The position numbers and the translations under genes are program-made. A DNA stretch of 64,000 bases from contig JACRLI010000007.1 in the NCBI GenBank assembly GCA_016235265.1, forward strand, positions 1 through 64,000, written 5' to 3'. A model generated the notes under the pieces. The model searched no databases. It had not been told where the DNA came from and was given only the letters and a program-made list of their open reading frames with translations. Positions 1 through 9,869 of this stretch are shown here, piece by piece; the stretch's first letter is position 1; each line of letters opens with the position of its first letter. This DNA comes from Candidatus Eisenbacteria bacterium. Its GTDB lineage: Bacteria; Eisenbacteria; RBG-16-71-46; JACRLI01.

Positions 1-149
1 CTTCCCGCCGCAGACAATCGGCCGCTCCGGAGGTAGAATCAGCCGTGTAGCGCCTCGCCGGCACCGCGAAAGAAACCAGCCAGCCGCGAAATCGGCAGGG
101 GGCCCTCATCTTCTCGGCGCTCGCGAATAAAGCAGGCTAGGAGGATCGC
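1..149. other. Leader region before macA-like gene
   Basis: No coding region can be supported here. The only clear signal is the Shine-Dalgarno AGGAGGA at 139-145, which sets the TTG start at 150. The left edge of the window cuts off whatever lies upstream, so an upstream outer-membrane (TolC-like) gene or the operon promoter could be just outside. Confidence 0.6.
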
Positions 150-1667
150 TTGTCGAAGGGGAAATGGATCATCGGAGGGCTGGTGGTCGTCGCGGGGCTG
201 GCCGCGGGCGGCTACTTCCTCACCCACCGCAACGGCCAGGTGAAGCTGATCACCGGCGAGGTGACCAGGGGCCCGATTGACGCCAACGTGAGCGCCACCG
301 GCACCGTGAACCCGGTGATCATGGTGCAGGTCGGCAGCCAGGTCTCCGGCACCGTCTCGCAACTGCACGCCGACTACAACTCCCGCGTGGCCGCCGGCCA
401 GGTGCTGTTGCGTCTCGATCCGGCCATCTACGACGCGCAGCTGGCGCAGTCGCAGGCCAACCTCGAGAAGGCCCGCGTCACGGTGAGCGACGCCCAGCGC
501 GCCTTCAAGCGCGCCGAGGAGCTGTTCGCGCAGAACTACGTGAGCAAGGCCGAGCGCGACGCCGCGGAGACCGCGTGGCAGAGCGCCATCGCTTCCGAGA
601 AGCAGGCCCGGGCGGCGGTGAACCTGGCCCGGGTGAACCTGGACCACTGCACCATCACTTCCCCCATCTCGGGCCAGGTGATCTCGCGCAGCGTGGACGT
701 GGGCCAGACGGTCGCGGCCAGCCTGCAGGCGCCCGAACTGTTCCGGATCGCCAACGACCTGACGCGCATGCAGGTGGAGACGGCCATTGACGAGGCAGAC
801 ATCGGCAAGCTGAAGGTCGGCCAGCCGGTGACGTTCACGGTGGACGCCTACCCCGACGACACCTTCCACGGGCGCGTGACGCTCATTCGCTCACAGCCCA
901 TCACGGTGCAGAACGTGGTCACGTACGTCACCGTCATCGAGGTGCCCAACCCCGAGTTGAAGCTGCGTCCGGGTATGACGGCGAACGTGTCCATCCTGGT
1001 GGCCCACCGCGACGAGGTGGTGAAGATCCCCAACGCGGCGCTGCGATTCAGACCCGCCGACGACGTGGCCGCCCGGCTTGGGATCAAGCCGGACAAGGGC
1101 GGCCGGAGCGGCGGCGGATCCGGAGAACCGGGGCGCGGCGACCAGGCGGGAGCACGCGCGAATGGCGGAGCACGCGCGGAAGGTGGAACACGCGCTGAGG
1201 CCGGCACACGCCCCGAGGGCGGAGCACGCCGTGAGGGCGGAGCGCGCACGGAAGGCGGAGCGCGCCCGGAGGCCGGAGCACGCGCGGAGGCCGGAGCACG
1301 CGCCGAGGGCGGAGCGCGCGCGGAGGACAGAGCGCGCCCGGAAGGCGGAGCGCGCCCGGAAAGCGAAGCGCGCGCCGGGGGGGGCGCAACGGGTCACGGC
1401 GGCGGCAGCTGGAGCGGATCCCGGGGTGGCCGCGGGTTCCGTCCGCCCGCACGCGTGTACGTCGAGACAGCCCCCGGCAAGCTCAAGCAGGTGACCATCC
1501 GCACCGGGCTCAGCGACGGCAGCTTCACCGAAGTCATCAGCGGCGACATCCAGCCGGGCACGAAGGTGGCGACCGGCATCCTTGGGGCAGGCGCCAGCGC
1601 CGGCAACAACAGCCGTGGCGGGCCGATGGGTGGTCCCATGGGTGGTCCCATGGGCGGGCGGCGCTAG
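150..1667 (+). CDS. macA: MacA-like periplasmic adaptor with low-complexity insert
   Basis: Membrane-fusion (HlyD/MacA) adaptor of a tripartite ABC efflux pump, linking the MacB-like transporter downstream to an outer-membrane channel. An N-terminal membrane anchor (about residues 7-24) is followed by a lipoyl half-motif (GSQVSGTVSQL), an alpha-helical coiled-coil hairpin (about 85-160), the second lipoyl half (SPISGQVISRSVDVGQ) and a beta-barrel. TTG start chosen because AGGAGGA lies 4 nt upstream. Odd feature: about residues 330-410 are a Gly/Ala/Arg/Glu repeat with a period of six residues, splitting the membrane-proximal domain, which resumes at RVYVETAPGKLKQ. The C-terminus is a GGPM repeat. 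Stop is 8 nt before the ATPase gene, so the two are one operon. Family assignment is firm; the pumped substrate is unknown. Confidence 0.9.
   Translation: MSKGKWIIGGLVVVAGLAAGGYFLTHRNGQVKLITGEVTRGPIDANVSATGTVNPVIMVQVGSQVSGTVSQLHADYNSRVAAGQVLLRLDPAIYDAQLAQSQANLEKARVTVSDAQRAFKRAEELFAQNYVSKAERDAAETAWQSAIASEKQARAAVNLARVNLDHCTITSPISGQVISRSVDVGQTVAASLQAPELFRIANDLTRMQVETAIDEADIGKLKVGQPVTFTVDAYPDDTFHGRVTLIRSQPITVQNVVTYVTVIEVPNPELKLRPGMTANVSILVAHRDEVVKIPNAALRFRPADDVAARLGIKPDKGGRSGGGSGEPGRGDQAGARANGGARAEGGTRAEAGTRPEGGARREGGARTEGGARPEAGARAEAGARAEGGARAEDRARPEGGARPESEARAGGGATGHGGGSWSGSRGGRGFRPPARVYVETAPGKLKQVTIRTGLSDGSFTEVISGDIQPGTKVATGILGAGASAGNNSRGGPMGGPMGGPMGGRR
1137..1385 (+). repeat. 18-bp-period low-complexity repeat inside macA
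   Basis: About 13 diverged copies of an 18-bp unit encode GGARAE-like hexapeptides (variants GGTRAE, AGTRPE, GGARPE). The length stays a multiple of three, so the frame is kept. It lies in the membrane-proximal part of the adaptor. A second short repeat (12-bp units encoding GGPM) sits at 1618-1660. Confidence 0.85.
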
Positions 1668-1675
1668 GAGCGGGC

Positions 1676-2461
1676 GTGGCGGACATCATCGTCGTCGAGG
1701 ACCTGGCGCGCGACTACCACATGGGCGACATGGTGGTGTCTGCGCTTCGCGGGGTCACCCTGTCCATTCCCGAGCACAGCTTCGTGGCCATCAGCGGCGC
1801 CTCGGGCTCCGGCAAGTCCACCTTCATGAACATCCTGGGCTGCCTCGACCGTCCCACGGGTGGACGCTACCTGCTGGGTGGCGTGGACATGCTCACGCTC
1901 CCCCGGCAGGAGCTGGCGCAGGTGCGGGGCCGCACGATCGGGTTCGTGTTCCAGAGCTTCAACCTGCTGGCGCGCACCTCCGCGTACGAGAACGTGGAGT
2001 TGCCCCTCCTCTACCAGCACATCGACTCCCGGGAGCGGCGCCAGCGAGTCACCGAGGCGCTGGAGCGCGTGGGGCTGCAGGACCGCATGCACCATCACCC
2101 CAGCCAGCTCTCCGGCGGACAGCAGCAGCGCGTGGCGGTGGCGCGGGCGCTGGTGAACCGCCCCAGGCTCATCCTGGGCGACGAGCCCACCGGCAACCTG
2201 GACACCCGCACCGGCATTGACATCATGGAGCTGTTCCTGGAATTGAACCGCCAGGGCATCACCGTGGTGATGGTCACCCACGAGCCGGACATCGCCCAGT
2301 ACTCGGAACGCAACCTGGTGTTCCGGGACGGCTGGCTCTTTTCGGACAAGCGCGTCCCGCAGCGGCGCGACCCGAAGGTGGAGCGCGCGGCGCTCGACGA
2401 GCTGGAGAAGAAGCTGCACCACGACAGCGCCGCGGCACCGCACCCAGGAGGAATACAATGA
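1676..2461 (+). CDS. macB: MacB-type ABC transporter ATP-binding protein
   Basis: Nucleotide-binding subunit of the LolD/MacB family (261 aa), powering the FtsX-like permease encoded next. Walker A GASGSGKST at residues 41-49, signature [15 protein letters not shown], Walker [13 protein letters not shown] and H-loop MVTHEPD are all intact. GTG start with GGAG in the preceding 8-nt gap. E. coli MacB is a single fusion; here ATPase and permease are separate genes whose stop and start overlap as ATGA (2458-2461), implying coupled translation. A charged C-terminal tail of about 30 residues follows the ATPase core. Confidence 0.93.
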   Translation: MADIIVVEDLARDYHMGDMVVSALRGVTLSIPEHSFVAISGASGSGKSTFMNILGCLDRPTGGRYLLGGVDMLTLPRQELAQVRGRTIGFVFQSFNLLARTSAYENVELPLLYQHIDSRERRQRVTEALERVGLQDRMHHHPSQLSGGQQQRVAVARALVNRPRLILGDEPTGNLDTRTGIDIMELFLELNRQGITVVMVTHEPDIAQYSERNLVFRDGWLFSDKRVPQRRDPKVERAALDELEKKLHHDSAAAPHPGGIQ

Positions 2462-3675
2462 ACCTGCTGATGGTATTCCGGATCGCGCTGCGCGCCCTGA
2501 AGCGCAACCGTATGCGCTCCACGCTCACCGTGCTGGGCATCATCATCGGTGTCGCCGCGGTGATCGCGATGGTCTCCATCGGCCAGGGCGCGCGCGCGTC
2601 GGTGCAGGCGCAGATCGCCAGCCTGGGCAGCAACCTGATCATGATCTTCCCCGGAAGCCACACCGCCGGCGGCGTGCACATGGGCACGGGCGCCTCCTCG
2701 GCGCTCACCGAGGATGACGCGCATGCCATCCTGCTGGAGTGTCCCGCGGTGCTCCGCGTCTCGGGCGTGGTGCGCACCGGGGCCCAGGTGGTGGCGGGTG
2801 ACCAGAACTGGGGCACGCAGGTGCAGGGCGTGTGGTCCACCTACCCCGAGATCCGCGAGTGGCCACTGAGCGCCGGGGCGTTCTTCACCGAGTCCGACGT
2901 GCGCGGCGCCGCGAAGGTGTGCGTGCTGGGCCAGACGGTGGTGGACAACCTGTTCGGGAACGTGGACCCCGTGGGCCAGGTGATCCGCATCAAGAAGCTG
3001 CCCTTCCGCGTGGTGGGCGTGCTGTCGAAGAAAGGCACCGATCCCCGCGGCAACGACCAGGACGACCTCATCATGGCGCCGCTGCCGGTGGTGCAGCGGC
3101 GCATGCAGGGCATCACCAACGTGAACAACATCATGGTCAGCGCGGTGAGCAACCTGCTCACCGGGCAGGCCATCGACGAGATCACCGCGCTGCTGCGACA
3201 GCGGCACCGCATCCAGCCGCGCGAGGCCGACGACTTCACGGTCCGCAGCCAGGCGGAGATCTCCGCGGCCGCTGAGACCACCACCGGGATCATGACCATG
3301 CTGCTGGGGAGCATCGCCAGCGTGTCCCTGCTGGTGGGCGGGATCGGGATCATGAACATCATGCTGGTGTCGGTCACCGAGCGCACGCGCGAGATCGGCA
3401 TCCGGCTGGCCGTGGGCGCGCAGGAGCGCGACATCCTGTTCCAGTTCCTGATCGAGGCGGCGTTCCTGAGCATGCTGGGCGGGATCATCGGCGTGGGGCT
3501 GGGGCTGCTGACGAGCCAGGTGGTGAGCAAGCTGGCAGGATGGCCCACGCTGGTTTCGCCTTCGTCCGTGGCCATGTCGCTGGGGTTCGCGGCGCTGGTG
3601 GGGATCTTCTTCGGGTTCTACCCGGCACGGAAGGCCAGCCGGCTGGATCCCATCGAGGCGCTCCGCTACGAGTAA
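2458..3675 (+). CDS. MacB-type ABC transporter permease (FtsX-like)
   Basis: Transmembrane subunit of the MacAB-like exporter, 405 aa. N-terminal transmembrane helix (STLTVLGIIIGVAAVIAMVS), the MacB_PCD periplasmic domain (about 45-240) and three C-terminal helices with the FtsX signature (MNIMLVSVTERTREIGIRLA). The length matches stand-alone permeases of this family. Start overlaps the ATPase stop. The TAA stop leads straight into a palindromic repeat shared with the convergent MFS gene. Confidence 0.92.
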   Translation: MNLLMVFRIALRALKRNRMRSTLTVLGIIIGVAAVIAMVSIGQGARASVQAQIASLGSNLIMIFPGSHTAGGVHMGTGASSALTEDDAHAILLECPAVLRVSGVVRTGAQVVAGDQNWGTQVQGVWSTYPEIREWPLSAGAFFTESDVRGAAKVCVLGQTVVDNLFGNVDPVGQVIRIKKLPFRVVGVLSKKGTDPRGNDQDDLIMAPLPVVQRRMQGITNVNNIMVSAVSNLLTGQAIDEITALLRQRHRIQPREADDFTVRSQAEISAAAETTTGIMTMLLGSIASVSLLVGGIGIMNIMLVSVTERTREIGIRLAVGAQERDILFQFLIEAAFLSMLGGIIGVGLGLLTSQVVSKLAGWPTLVSPSSVAMSLGFAALVGIFFGFYPARKASRLDPIEALRYE

Positions 3676-3772
3676 GGCGGGCATCCGTGCCTGCGTCCCA
3701 CCGCGCCAGGACCTGCGTCCTCGCGGGCCTCTCCCGGGGCGTGGATGTCGGCAGGCGTGAATGCCCGCCCTA
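3673..3772. repeat. Paired stop-codon palindromes between convergent genes
   Basis: Two inverted copies of a REP-like element face each other. The left arm (3673-3694) begins with the TAA of the permease and reads TAAGGCGGGCA then TGCCTGC. The right arm (3750-3772), read on the minus strand, begins with the TAG of the MFS gene and reads TAGGGCGGGCA then GCCTGCC. The arms match at about 18 of 23 positions and each is itself a small hairpin. Likely role: bidirectional transcription stop or mRNA 3'-end protection. Confidence 0.6.
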
Positions 3773-5068
3773 TGACTCGTCGGCCAGCGCCAGCGGCTTG
3801 CGCAGCGCGCCCGCTGCCAGGATCAGCGCGGCGCCGGCGAGGATCGTCGCGGCCAGCGGCGTGACACCGATCCCGAACCGGTCGCCCGCCCAGCCCCCGG
3901 CCAGCGCGCCCGCCAGAGCCCCGAATGCTTCCACGCCCGTGATCACCCCCAGCCCCCCCGCTCTCTGATCGCGCCGGATGATCGAGGCCACCATCGCGTT
4001 GCCCGCCACCACGAACGCCGGATAGATGGGAATGATGAACAGCGCGGCCACCAAATAGGGCTGCGTGATCAGCACGTTCACGAGGAAGTACACCGCGTAG
4101 CCCAGCACGCCCGCCAGGAAGACCACGCGCGAGCCGAAGCGGTCCACCCAGCGACCCGCCCAGCCGAAGAAGAAGACCCCCGCCAGGGCGGACAAGCTCG
4201 AGGCCAGGCCCACGATTCCCAGCGAGCCGCGCAGGAAGTCCGTGTACAGGATCGAGAAGAAGGTGTAGAAGAGCCACCGCCCGGCCGTGGTGAAGAACCA
4301 CACCACGGAGATCCACAGCAGCGCGGGAGTCTCGTAGAGCGCGACCAGCTCCCGCCAGAAGCCGCGCGTGACCGGGGCGGGGCGCGCGGTGGCACCGGCG
4401 GCGCGCACCCCTCGCTCGGGCGGCTCCCCCCCGGGCTCCCGGGCCTCGAACTCGTGCGCGCCGATCTCCGGCATGCGCAGCCACGTGAAGACCAGCACCG
4501 CCCCCGCCACCAGGGAAGCTCCCGCCAGCGCCCAGTTCATCGCCCGCCAGCCGAAGGCCTCCAGCATCGAGAGGCAGCCCAGGTTGCCGATCAGCCAGCC
4601 GATGCTCTGGTTGCGCATCAGCGCGGCCAGGGCGTGCCCCTTGCGCAGCGGTTCGCGCAGCGTCACGAAGGAGAGCGCGGCGGGCTTGAGCGCCGAGTAC
4701 AACAGCGAGCCTACGAGGGCCGCCAGGAGCACCGCGCCGGAGGTCCGGCACATGGACAGCGCCAGGAGCATGGCGGTGTAGCCGGCCAGGCCCAGCAGCA
4801 CCAGCGGCTTCAATCGGCGCCACTGGTCGCCGAGGGCGCCCCACATGTTGCTGGCCAGAAACACGCCGAATTGCGGCAGCGCCACGACCAGTCCCACCAC
4901 CAGCAGCTTGCTCTCACGCAGGTTACGGTGGAGGTGCAGCGGCAAATAGAACACCAGCAGCGCGTCCACCAGCCCGGCAAGAAGTGCCGCCGCGTACAGG
5001 GTGCGCGGGAACCGGAACGGTTGGGCCGGCCGGGAGAAGATGCGGGACAGGGCGGGTGGCACGGTCAT
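3770..5068 (-). CDS. MFS transporter
   Basis: Major facilitator superfamily permease of 432 aa with about 12 predicted membrane segments in two halves separated by a hydrophilic, Pro/Glu/Gly-rich central loop (around EFEAREPGGEPPERG). The inter-TM2/3 loop of the N-terminal half carries the MFS-type GALGDQWRRLKPLVLLG pattern (compare GxLaDrxGrrxxl), and the C-terminal half has GWAGRWVDRFGSRVVFLAG. Start at 5068 is chosen since the frame upstream is arginine-rich and unlike a membrane protein. Convergent to the macB operon. Substrate cannot be told; a drug or metabolite exporter is plausible. Confidence 0.82.
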   Translation of the reverse strand: MTVPPALSRIFSRPAQPFRFPRTLYAAALLAGLVDALLVFYLPLHLHRNLRESKLLVVGLVVALPQFGVFLASNMWGALGDQWRRLKPLVLLGLAGYTAMLLALSMCRTSGAVLLAALVGSLLYSALKPAALSFVTLREPLRKGHALAALMRNQSIGWLIGNLGCLSMLEAFGWRAMNWALAGASLVAGAVLVFTWLRMPEIGAHEFEAREPGGEPPERGVRAAGATARPAPVTRGFWRELVALYETPALLWISVVWFFTTAGRWLFYTFFSILYTDFLRGSLGIVGLASSLSALAGVFFFGWAGRWVDRFGSRVVFLAGVLGYAVYFLVNVLITQPYLVAALFIIPIYPAFVVAGNAMVASIIRRDQRAGGLGVITGVEAFGALAGALAGGWAGDRFGIGVTPLAATILAGAALILAAGALRKPLALADES

Positions 5069-5190
5069 CGTGGCGGTCCCCGGCGGAATTCCGGGTCGGA
5101 TTCCTTTCCGTCTCAAGAAGCAGCCCGGGCGGGCCGACATTTCGGGCAAGCAGGAGAGCCGTACCCGCGCTCCAACCAAGAGGATAACGC

Positions 5191-5622
5191 ATGACGTCCC
5201 AGGGCCGAAAGCTCCACAGCCGCGGTGGCATGGAGCACCTCCCCAGGTGCATCTCGCTGGTGGCCGAGGCCGGCCGCCGCGCAGGAATGTCCGCGCGACA
5301 GCGGGAGGTCCTCGAGTCGGCCGTTCGCGACGCCTACCTGGCCATCGTGGAAGCCGGCCAGCGCGACTCCCGCCGCGCGCCCATCGAGGTGGAAGCCGGC
5401 TGGAACGACGAGGCGGTCACGGTGCGCCTCACCCACGGGGGCTCCTCGCTCGAGAAGCTCTTTGACCGCCGGCACCCCGACCCGCGAGTGGCGGCCATGT
5501 GCACCGCGCTCGACGAGGTCATGTACGTGAAGGGCGACCGCCACGGTCACCAACTCTCACTGTGCGTGCGCGTGAAGCGGGCCGCCCGTCCCGCGGCCCG
5601 GCGCACCGCGGGCTCGCGGTGA
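5191..5622 (+). CDS. RsbW-like HATPase, degenerate
   Basis: Small (143 aa) protein resembling the anti-sigma/serine kinase-type GHKL ATPase fold. The C-terminal strand pattern LDEVMYVKGDRHGHQLSLCVRVKR matches the family's closing MDEVxYxxxxxGxxLxLxKR. The N-box helix (VLESAVRDAYLAIVEAG) lacks the ATP/Mg-binding Asn, and no clear G1 box is present, so ATPase or kinase activity is doubtful. AGAGGA 9 nt before ATG. Its stop overlaps the next gene's start (GTGA), so the two are translationally coupled and probably interact. Confidence 0.6.
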   Translation: MTSQGRKLHSRGGMEHLPRCISLVAEAGRRAGMSARQREVLESAVRDAYLAIVEAGQRDSRRAPIEVEAGWNDEAVTVRLTHGGSSLEKLFDRRHPDPRVAAMCTALDEVMYVKGDRHGHQLSLCVRVKRAARPAARRTAGSR

Positions 5623-6320
5623 GTTCCCGCGCCGGCGCCCAGCCGGAACCCACGCCACCCATAGACGACGAGACGCTGCACCTCTTCTGTCACGACTTCC
5701 GCGTCCCGCTCACCACGCTCTCGGCGTACGCCGAGCTGATGCGCGCGCCGTCGCTCCCGGCGGAGCAGCGCCGGCAGTTCGCGGAGGCGCTGCTCAACCA
5801 GGCCTGCCGCCTGGCCCGCATGGTGGACGACCTGGAGGGTCTCTCGGCCAGCGCCGGGGAGCTTGCCGAGGACGCGACGGCCGAGGCCGGGGCCTGCGTG
5901 CGTGCCGCGGTGGAGGACGTGCGGCTTTCCGCGGAGGCGCGCGGCGTGCGCGTGGTCTTCTCGCCGGCGAAGATGCCGCTGCCGACGCGCGTGCGCGCCG
6001 ACCACCTGGAGCGGGCGGTGGCGTGGCTGCTGGAAGTGGCCCTGCGCCGCAGCGCCAGCAACACTTCCGTGACGGTCTGGGCGTGCCGCGACCGGGGCCA
6101 TGTGCATGTCGGGATGGAAACCGGGCTGGACTCGGTGCGCGAGTCCGACGCGGAGGCCCTGCGTGCGTTCCAGCCGGGCCCTTCCCCGCCGGACCTGGTG
6201 CGCGGCGTGGCCGGCCCGCTGTGGGCCTCGCTGCACAACCTGGAGCGCGCGGGCGCGACACAGGTGATCACGATCGTGCCCGGCGGGCTGCGGTGGGGGC
6301 TGCTGCTGCCCCCGGGGTAG
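5619..6320 (+). CDS. Truncated/degenerate histidine-kinase-like protein
   Basis: 233-aa protein with a good HisKA dimerization/phospho-acceptor helix (CHDFRVPLTTLSAYAELM, about residues 25-42; His followed by Asp and the usual Pro) and a second helix (LLNQACRLARMVDDLEGLSA). The C-terminal half has the length and strand pattern of a HATPase domain but no N-box Asn, no DxGxG and no G2 glycine-rich loop. There is no sensor domain or membrane segment. GTG start at 5619 overlaps the stop of the RsbW-like gene by 4 nt. It probably receives phosphate or binds a partner rather than autophosphorylating. Confidence 0.65.
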   Translation: MSSRAGAQPEPTPPIDDETLHLFCHDFRVPLTTLSAYAELMRAPSLPAEQRRQFAEALLNQACRLARMVDDLEGLSASAGELAEDATAEAGACVRAAVEDVRLSAEARGVRVVFSPAKMPLPTRVRADHLERAVAWLLEVALRRSASNTSVTVWACRDRGHVHVGMETGLDSVRESDAEALRAFQPGPSPPDLVRGVAGPLWASLHNLERAGATQVITIVPGGLRWGLLLPPG

Positions 6321-6364
6321 GTGACGCAAAGAGCCGGCAGCGGACAGAGGCAGCACCAGACGTT

Positions 6365-6397
6365 GAAGCGGGGCGCCCGGATGGGACGCCCCGCTTC
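6365..6397. terminator. Bidirectional hairpin between convergent genes
   Basis: Perfect 11-bp stem GAAGCGGGGCG / CGCCCCGCTTC with an 11-nt loop between the kinase-like gene (stop 6320) and the DUF2203 gene (stop 6417). No long T-run on either side. Confidence 0.65.
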
Positions 6398-6416
6398 GCA
6401 TTGCCCCTCGGTGCGC

Positions 6417-6824
6417 CTACAGCGGCACCCTCCCGCTGTAGCCGCTGTGCAGCTCGTGCCAGAAGGAGATCTTCTTCTCCCCGCGGCGCCAGCACAGGAA
6501 CACGATCCTGCCCGCGCGGCGCGAGTAGAAATCCACCAGCCCCTGGTCCAGGTCCTTGGCCAGGCAGCCCATTTCCTGGATCTCGCGGACCAGCTCCTTC
6601 ATCTCCTCCACTCCCGCCTGGTGCTCGCGGGTGTGGGCGAGGAATTCCTCGTGGTCGGGATTGTGCGGCTCGCGGATCTTCTCGGCCCACAGCAGTCGCA
6701 GGATCGACACCTGGGTCTGCAGGAGACGCAGCCTGTCCTTCTGCTGGTCAATCCGGGAAAAGATCTCCTCCAGCTTGGGCAGCACCTCGTTGGCTTCCTC
6801 GACGGTGAACACCCGGTGTTCCAT
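6417..6824 (-). CDS. DUF2203 family protein
   Basis: 135-aa cytoplasmic protein matching the DUF2203 pattern: it opens with FTVEEANEVLPKLEEIF, then a helical hairpin, then GCLAKDLDQGLVDFYSRRAGRIVFLCWRRGE and the ending WHELHSGYSGR. The DFxxxxxGRxVxLCW signature is intact. Function of the family is unknown. AAAGGA lies 5-6 nt before the ATG. It is divergent from hsp20 across a long AT-richer spacer. Confidence 0.85.
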   Translation of the reverse strand: MEHRVFTVEEANEVLPKLEEIFSRIDQQKDRLRLLQTQVSILRLLWAEKIREPHNPDHEEFLAHTREHQAGVEEMKELVREIQEMGCLAKDLDQGLVDFYSRRAGRIVFLCWRRGEKKISFWHELHSGYSGRVPL

Positions 6825-6914
6825 GGCCAGGTCCTTTCAGGGGCGTCGCGTGATCCGGTCCTATTCTGTCTGATACACGCGGACCGCCGCCGATTCTTCC
6901 GAGGAACCGATCGT

Positions 6915-6931
6915 GGTTTCAGATTGAATCA
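6915..6931. promoter_or_regulatory. Upstream activator-like palindrome, copy 1 (degenerate)
   Basis: GGTTTC-N5-GAATCA, same geometry as the perfect copy at 6958-6974 with two changed positions. Centre-to-centre distance is 43 bp, about four helical turns. Confidence 0.45.
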
Positions 6932-6957
6932 TAGGCTTACGGAATGAAGATGGTCTG

Positions 6958-6974
6958 TGTTTCAATACGAAACA
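6958..6974. promoter_or_regulatory. Upstream activator-like palindrome, copy 2 (perfect)
   Basis: TGTTTC-N5-GAAACA, a perfect palindrome that also fits the TGT-N11-ACA shape typical of enhancer-binding-protein sites. It is centred about 106 bp upstream of the -24 element of the sigma-54-like promoter. Confidence 0.55.
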
Positions 6975-7070
6975 TGGCGTCCCGCCGGGGTTGAACATGC
7001 GCTGAGGTCCATTCATGTAAGAAATTGTACACCAATAGAATATGCGCTTGCAGGGCGATGGGGCGCCGGC

Positions 7071-7086
7071 TGGCACATGGGTTGCG
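7071..7086 (+). promoter_or_regulatory. Sigma-54 (RpoN) type -24/-12 promoter for hsp20-dnaK
   Basis: TGGCAC-N5-TTGCG matches the sigma-54 consensus, with GG at 7072-7073 and GC at 7084-7085, exactly 12 nt apart. Transcription would start near 7096 and read into hsp20. No CIRCE element or clear sigma-32 box was seen in this spacer. Confidence 0.6.
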
Positions 7087-7239
7087 ATACACCTTTGCAG
7101 CGACCCCTCGGGCCGAGAGCCCGCCCGCCGCCCGGGCGGTGGGCCGGGATCCCGACCTGATCACGCAACCAGACCCAAACCGGTTTGCCTGGATCCGACG
7201 GGCCGGCGCACCGCGCCCGCCCACACCAGATAAGGAGCC

Positions 7240-7689
7240 ATGACCATGTCCATCGTACGCTGCCACCCCGCCCGCGAGCTGAACTCGTTCGACGAGGACC
7301 TCAATCGTCTCTTCCGCGGCTTCTGGGGCCGTGAGCCGCACTGGAATGTAGCCCCCACCGCCTACCTGCCGCCGGTGGACGTCGAGGAGACCAGGGACCA
7401 GTACCGGGTCAGCGTGGAGCTGCCCGGGCTCACGCAGGCCGACGTCAAGGTCACCGTGGTGGACGACGCCCTGGTGATCCGCGGCGAGAAGAAGGACACG
7501 CGCGAGGAGAAGGACGTCAATCACCACCGGGTCGAGCGCACCTACGGCAGCTTCGAGCGCGCCCTGCAGCTGGGCACCCGGGTGGACCGCAACAAGATCC
7601 GCGCCACGATGAAGGACGGCGTCCTTCGCGTCGAGGTGCCCAAGATGGAGGAGGCGCGCGAGCGCGAGATCTCCGTCGAAGTGAACTAG
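7240..7689 (+). CDS. hsp20: Small heat-shock protein, Hsp20/alpha-crystallin family
   Basis: ATP-independent holdase chaperone, 149 aa. The alpha-crystallin domain (about 45-140) includes VDVEETRDQYRVSVELPGL, the VVDDALVIRGEKK strand, YGSFERALQLG and the conserved GVLRVEVPK close to the C-terminus (A-x-x-x-GVL motif as MKDGVLRVEVPK). Strong AAGGAG 4 nt before the ATG. It lies 165 bp upstream of dnaK, with a hairpin between, so the pair probably forms a stress operon with internal attenuation. Confidence 0.96.
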   Translation: MTMSIVRCHPARELNSFDEDLNRLFRGFWGREPHWNVAPTAYLPPVDVEETRDQYRVSVELPGLTQADVKVTVVDDALVIRGEKKDTREEKDVNHHRVERTYGSFERALQLGTRVDRNKIRATMKDGVLRVEVPKMEEAREREISVEVN

Positions 7690-7698
7690 AGGCTGGCG

Positions 7699-7724
7699 CC
7701 CGGGCGGGACAACTCCCGCCCGGG
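7699..7724 (+). terminator. Hairpin after hsp20
   Basis: Perfect 11-bp stem CCCGGGCGGGA / TCCCGCCCGGG with a 4-nt loop, 9 nt after the hsp20 stop. No T-run, so it may act as a partial terminator or RNA-stability element between hsp20 and dnaK. Confidence 0.55.
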
Positions 7725-7805
7725 GCCGCGAACCGGGGCGCGAAGCCCGCGCCCCCGGGAGCAACGGAACATCCACCGCGCGATCCGGGCCACCCGCCCG
7801 GCCGA

Positions 7806-7827
7806 GCCGGGCCCCCGCGGGCCCGGC
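7806..7827 (+). promoter_or_regulatory. GC hairpin in dnaK leader
   Basis: Perfect 9-bp stem GCCGGGCCC / GGGCCCGGC with a 4-nt loop, followed by a short pyrimidine run and, 14 nt on, the dnaK ribosome site (AAGGAA). May tune dnaK expression. Confidence 0.4.
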
Positions 7828-7854
7828 CTTCCGCGCAGCAAGGAACGACCTGCC

Positions 7855-9774
<1,920 letters not shown>

Positions 9775-9869
9775 GGCCGCGTGGCCGCCGCGGCGCGGCG
9801 GAGCCGTGAGCTCGAAGACAATAGAGACAGCAGCGGCGGGATGGCTTCCACGCTCTCCCGCTCGCACGT

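Larger units (their letters stand above)
6825..7239. other. 415-bp regulatory spacer between DUF2203 gene and hsp20
   Basis: No gene is supported. The stretch 6890-7060 is clearly AT-richer than its surroundings and carries two palindromes (6915-6931, 6958-6974) and a sigma-54-type promoter (7071-7086), annotated separately. An IHF-like sequence with one mismatch (AATCATAGGCTTA, 6927-6939) overlaps the first palindrome. The distance from the predicted start of transcription to the hsp20 ATG leaves a leader of about 140 nt. Confidence 0.6.

Noticed and set aside
6861..7076. 71-codon minus-strand frame in the hsp20 spacer
   Set aside because: No ribosome site or domain, and it covers the palindromes, which read better as control DNA.
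7690..7854. CIRCE (HrcA) element before dnaK
   Set aside because: No TTAGCACTC / GAGTGCTAA pair is present; only GC hairpins.
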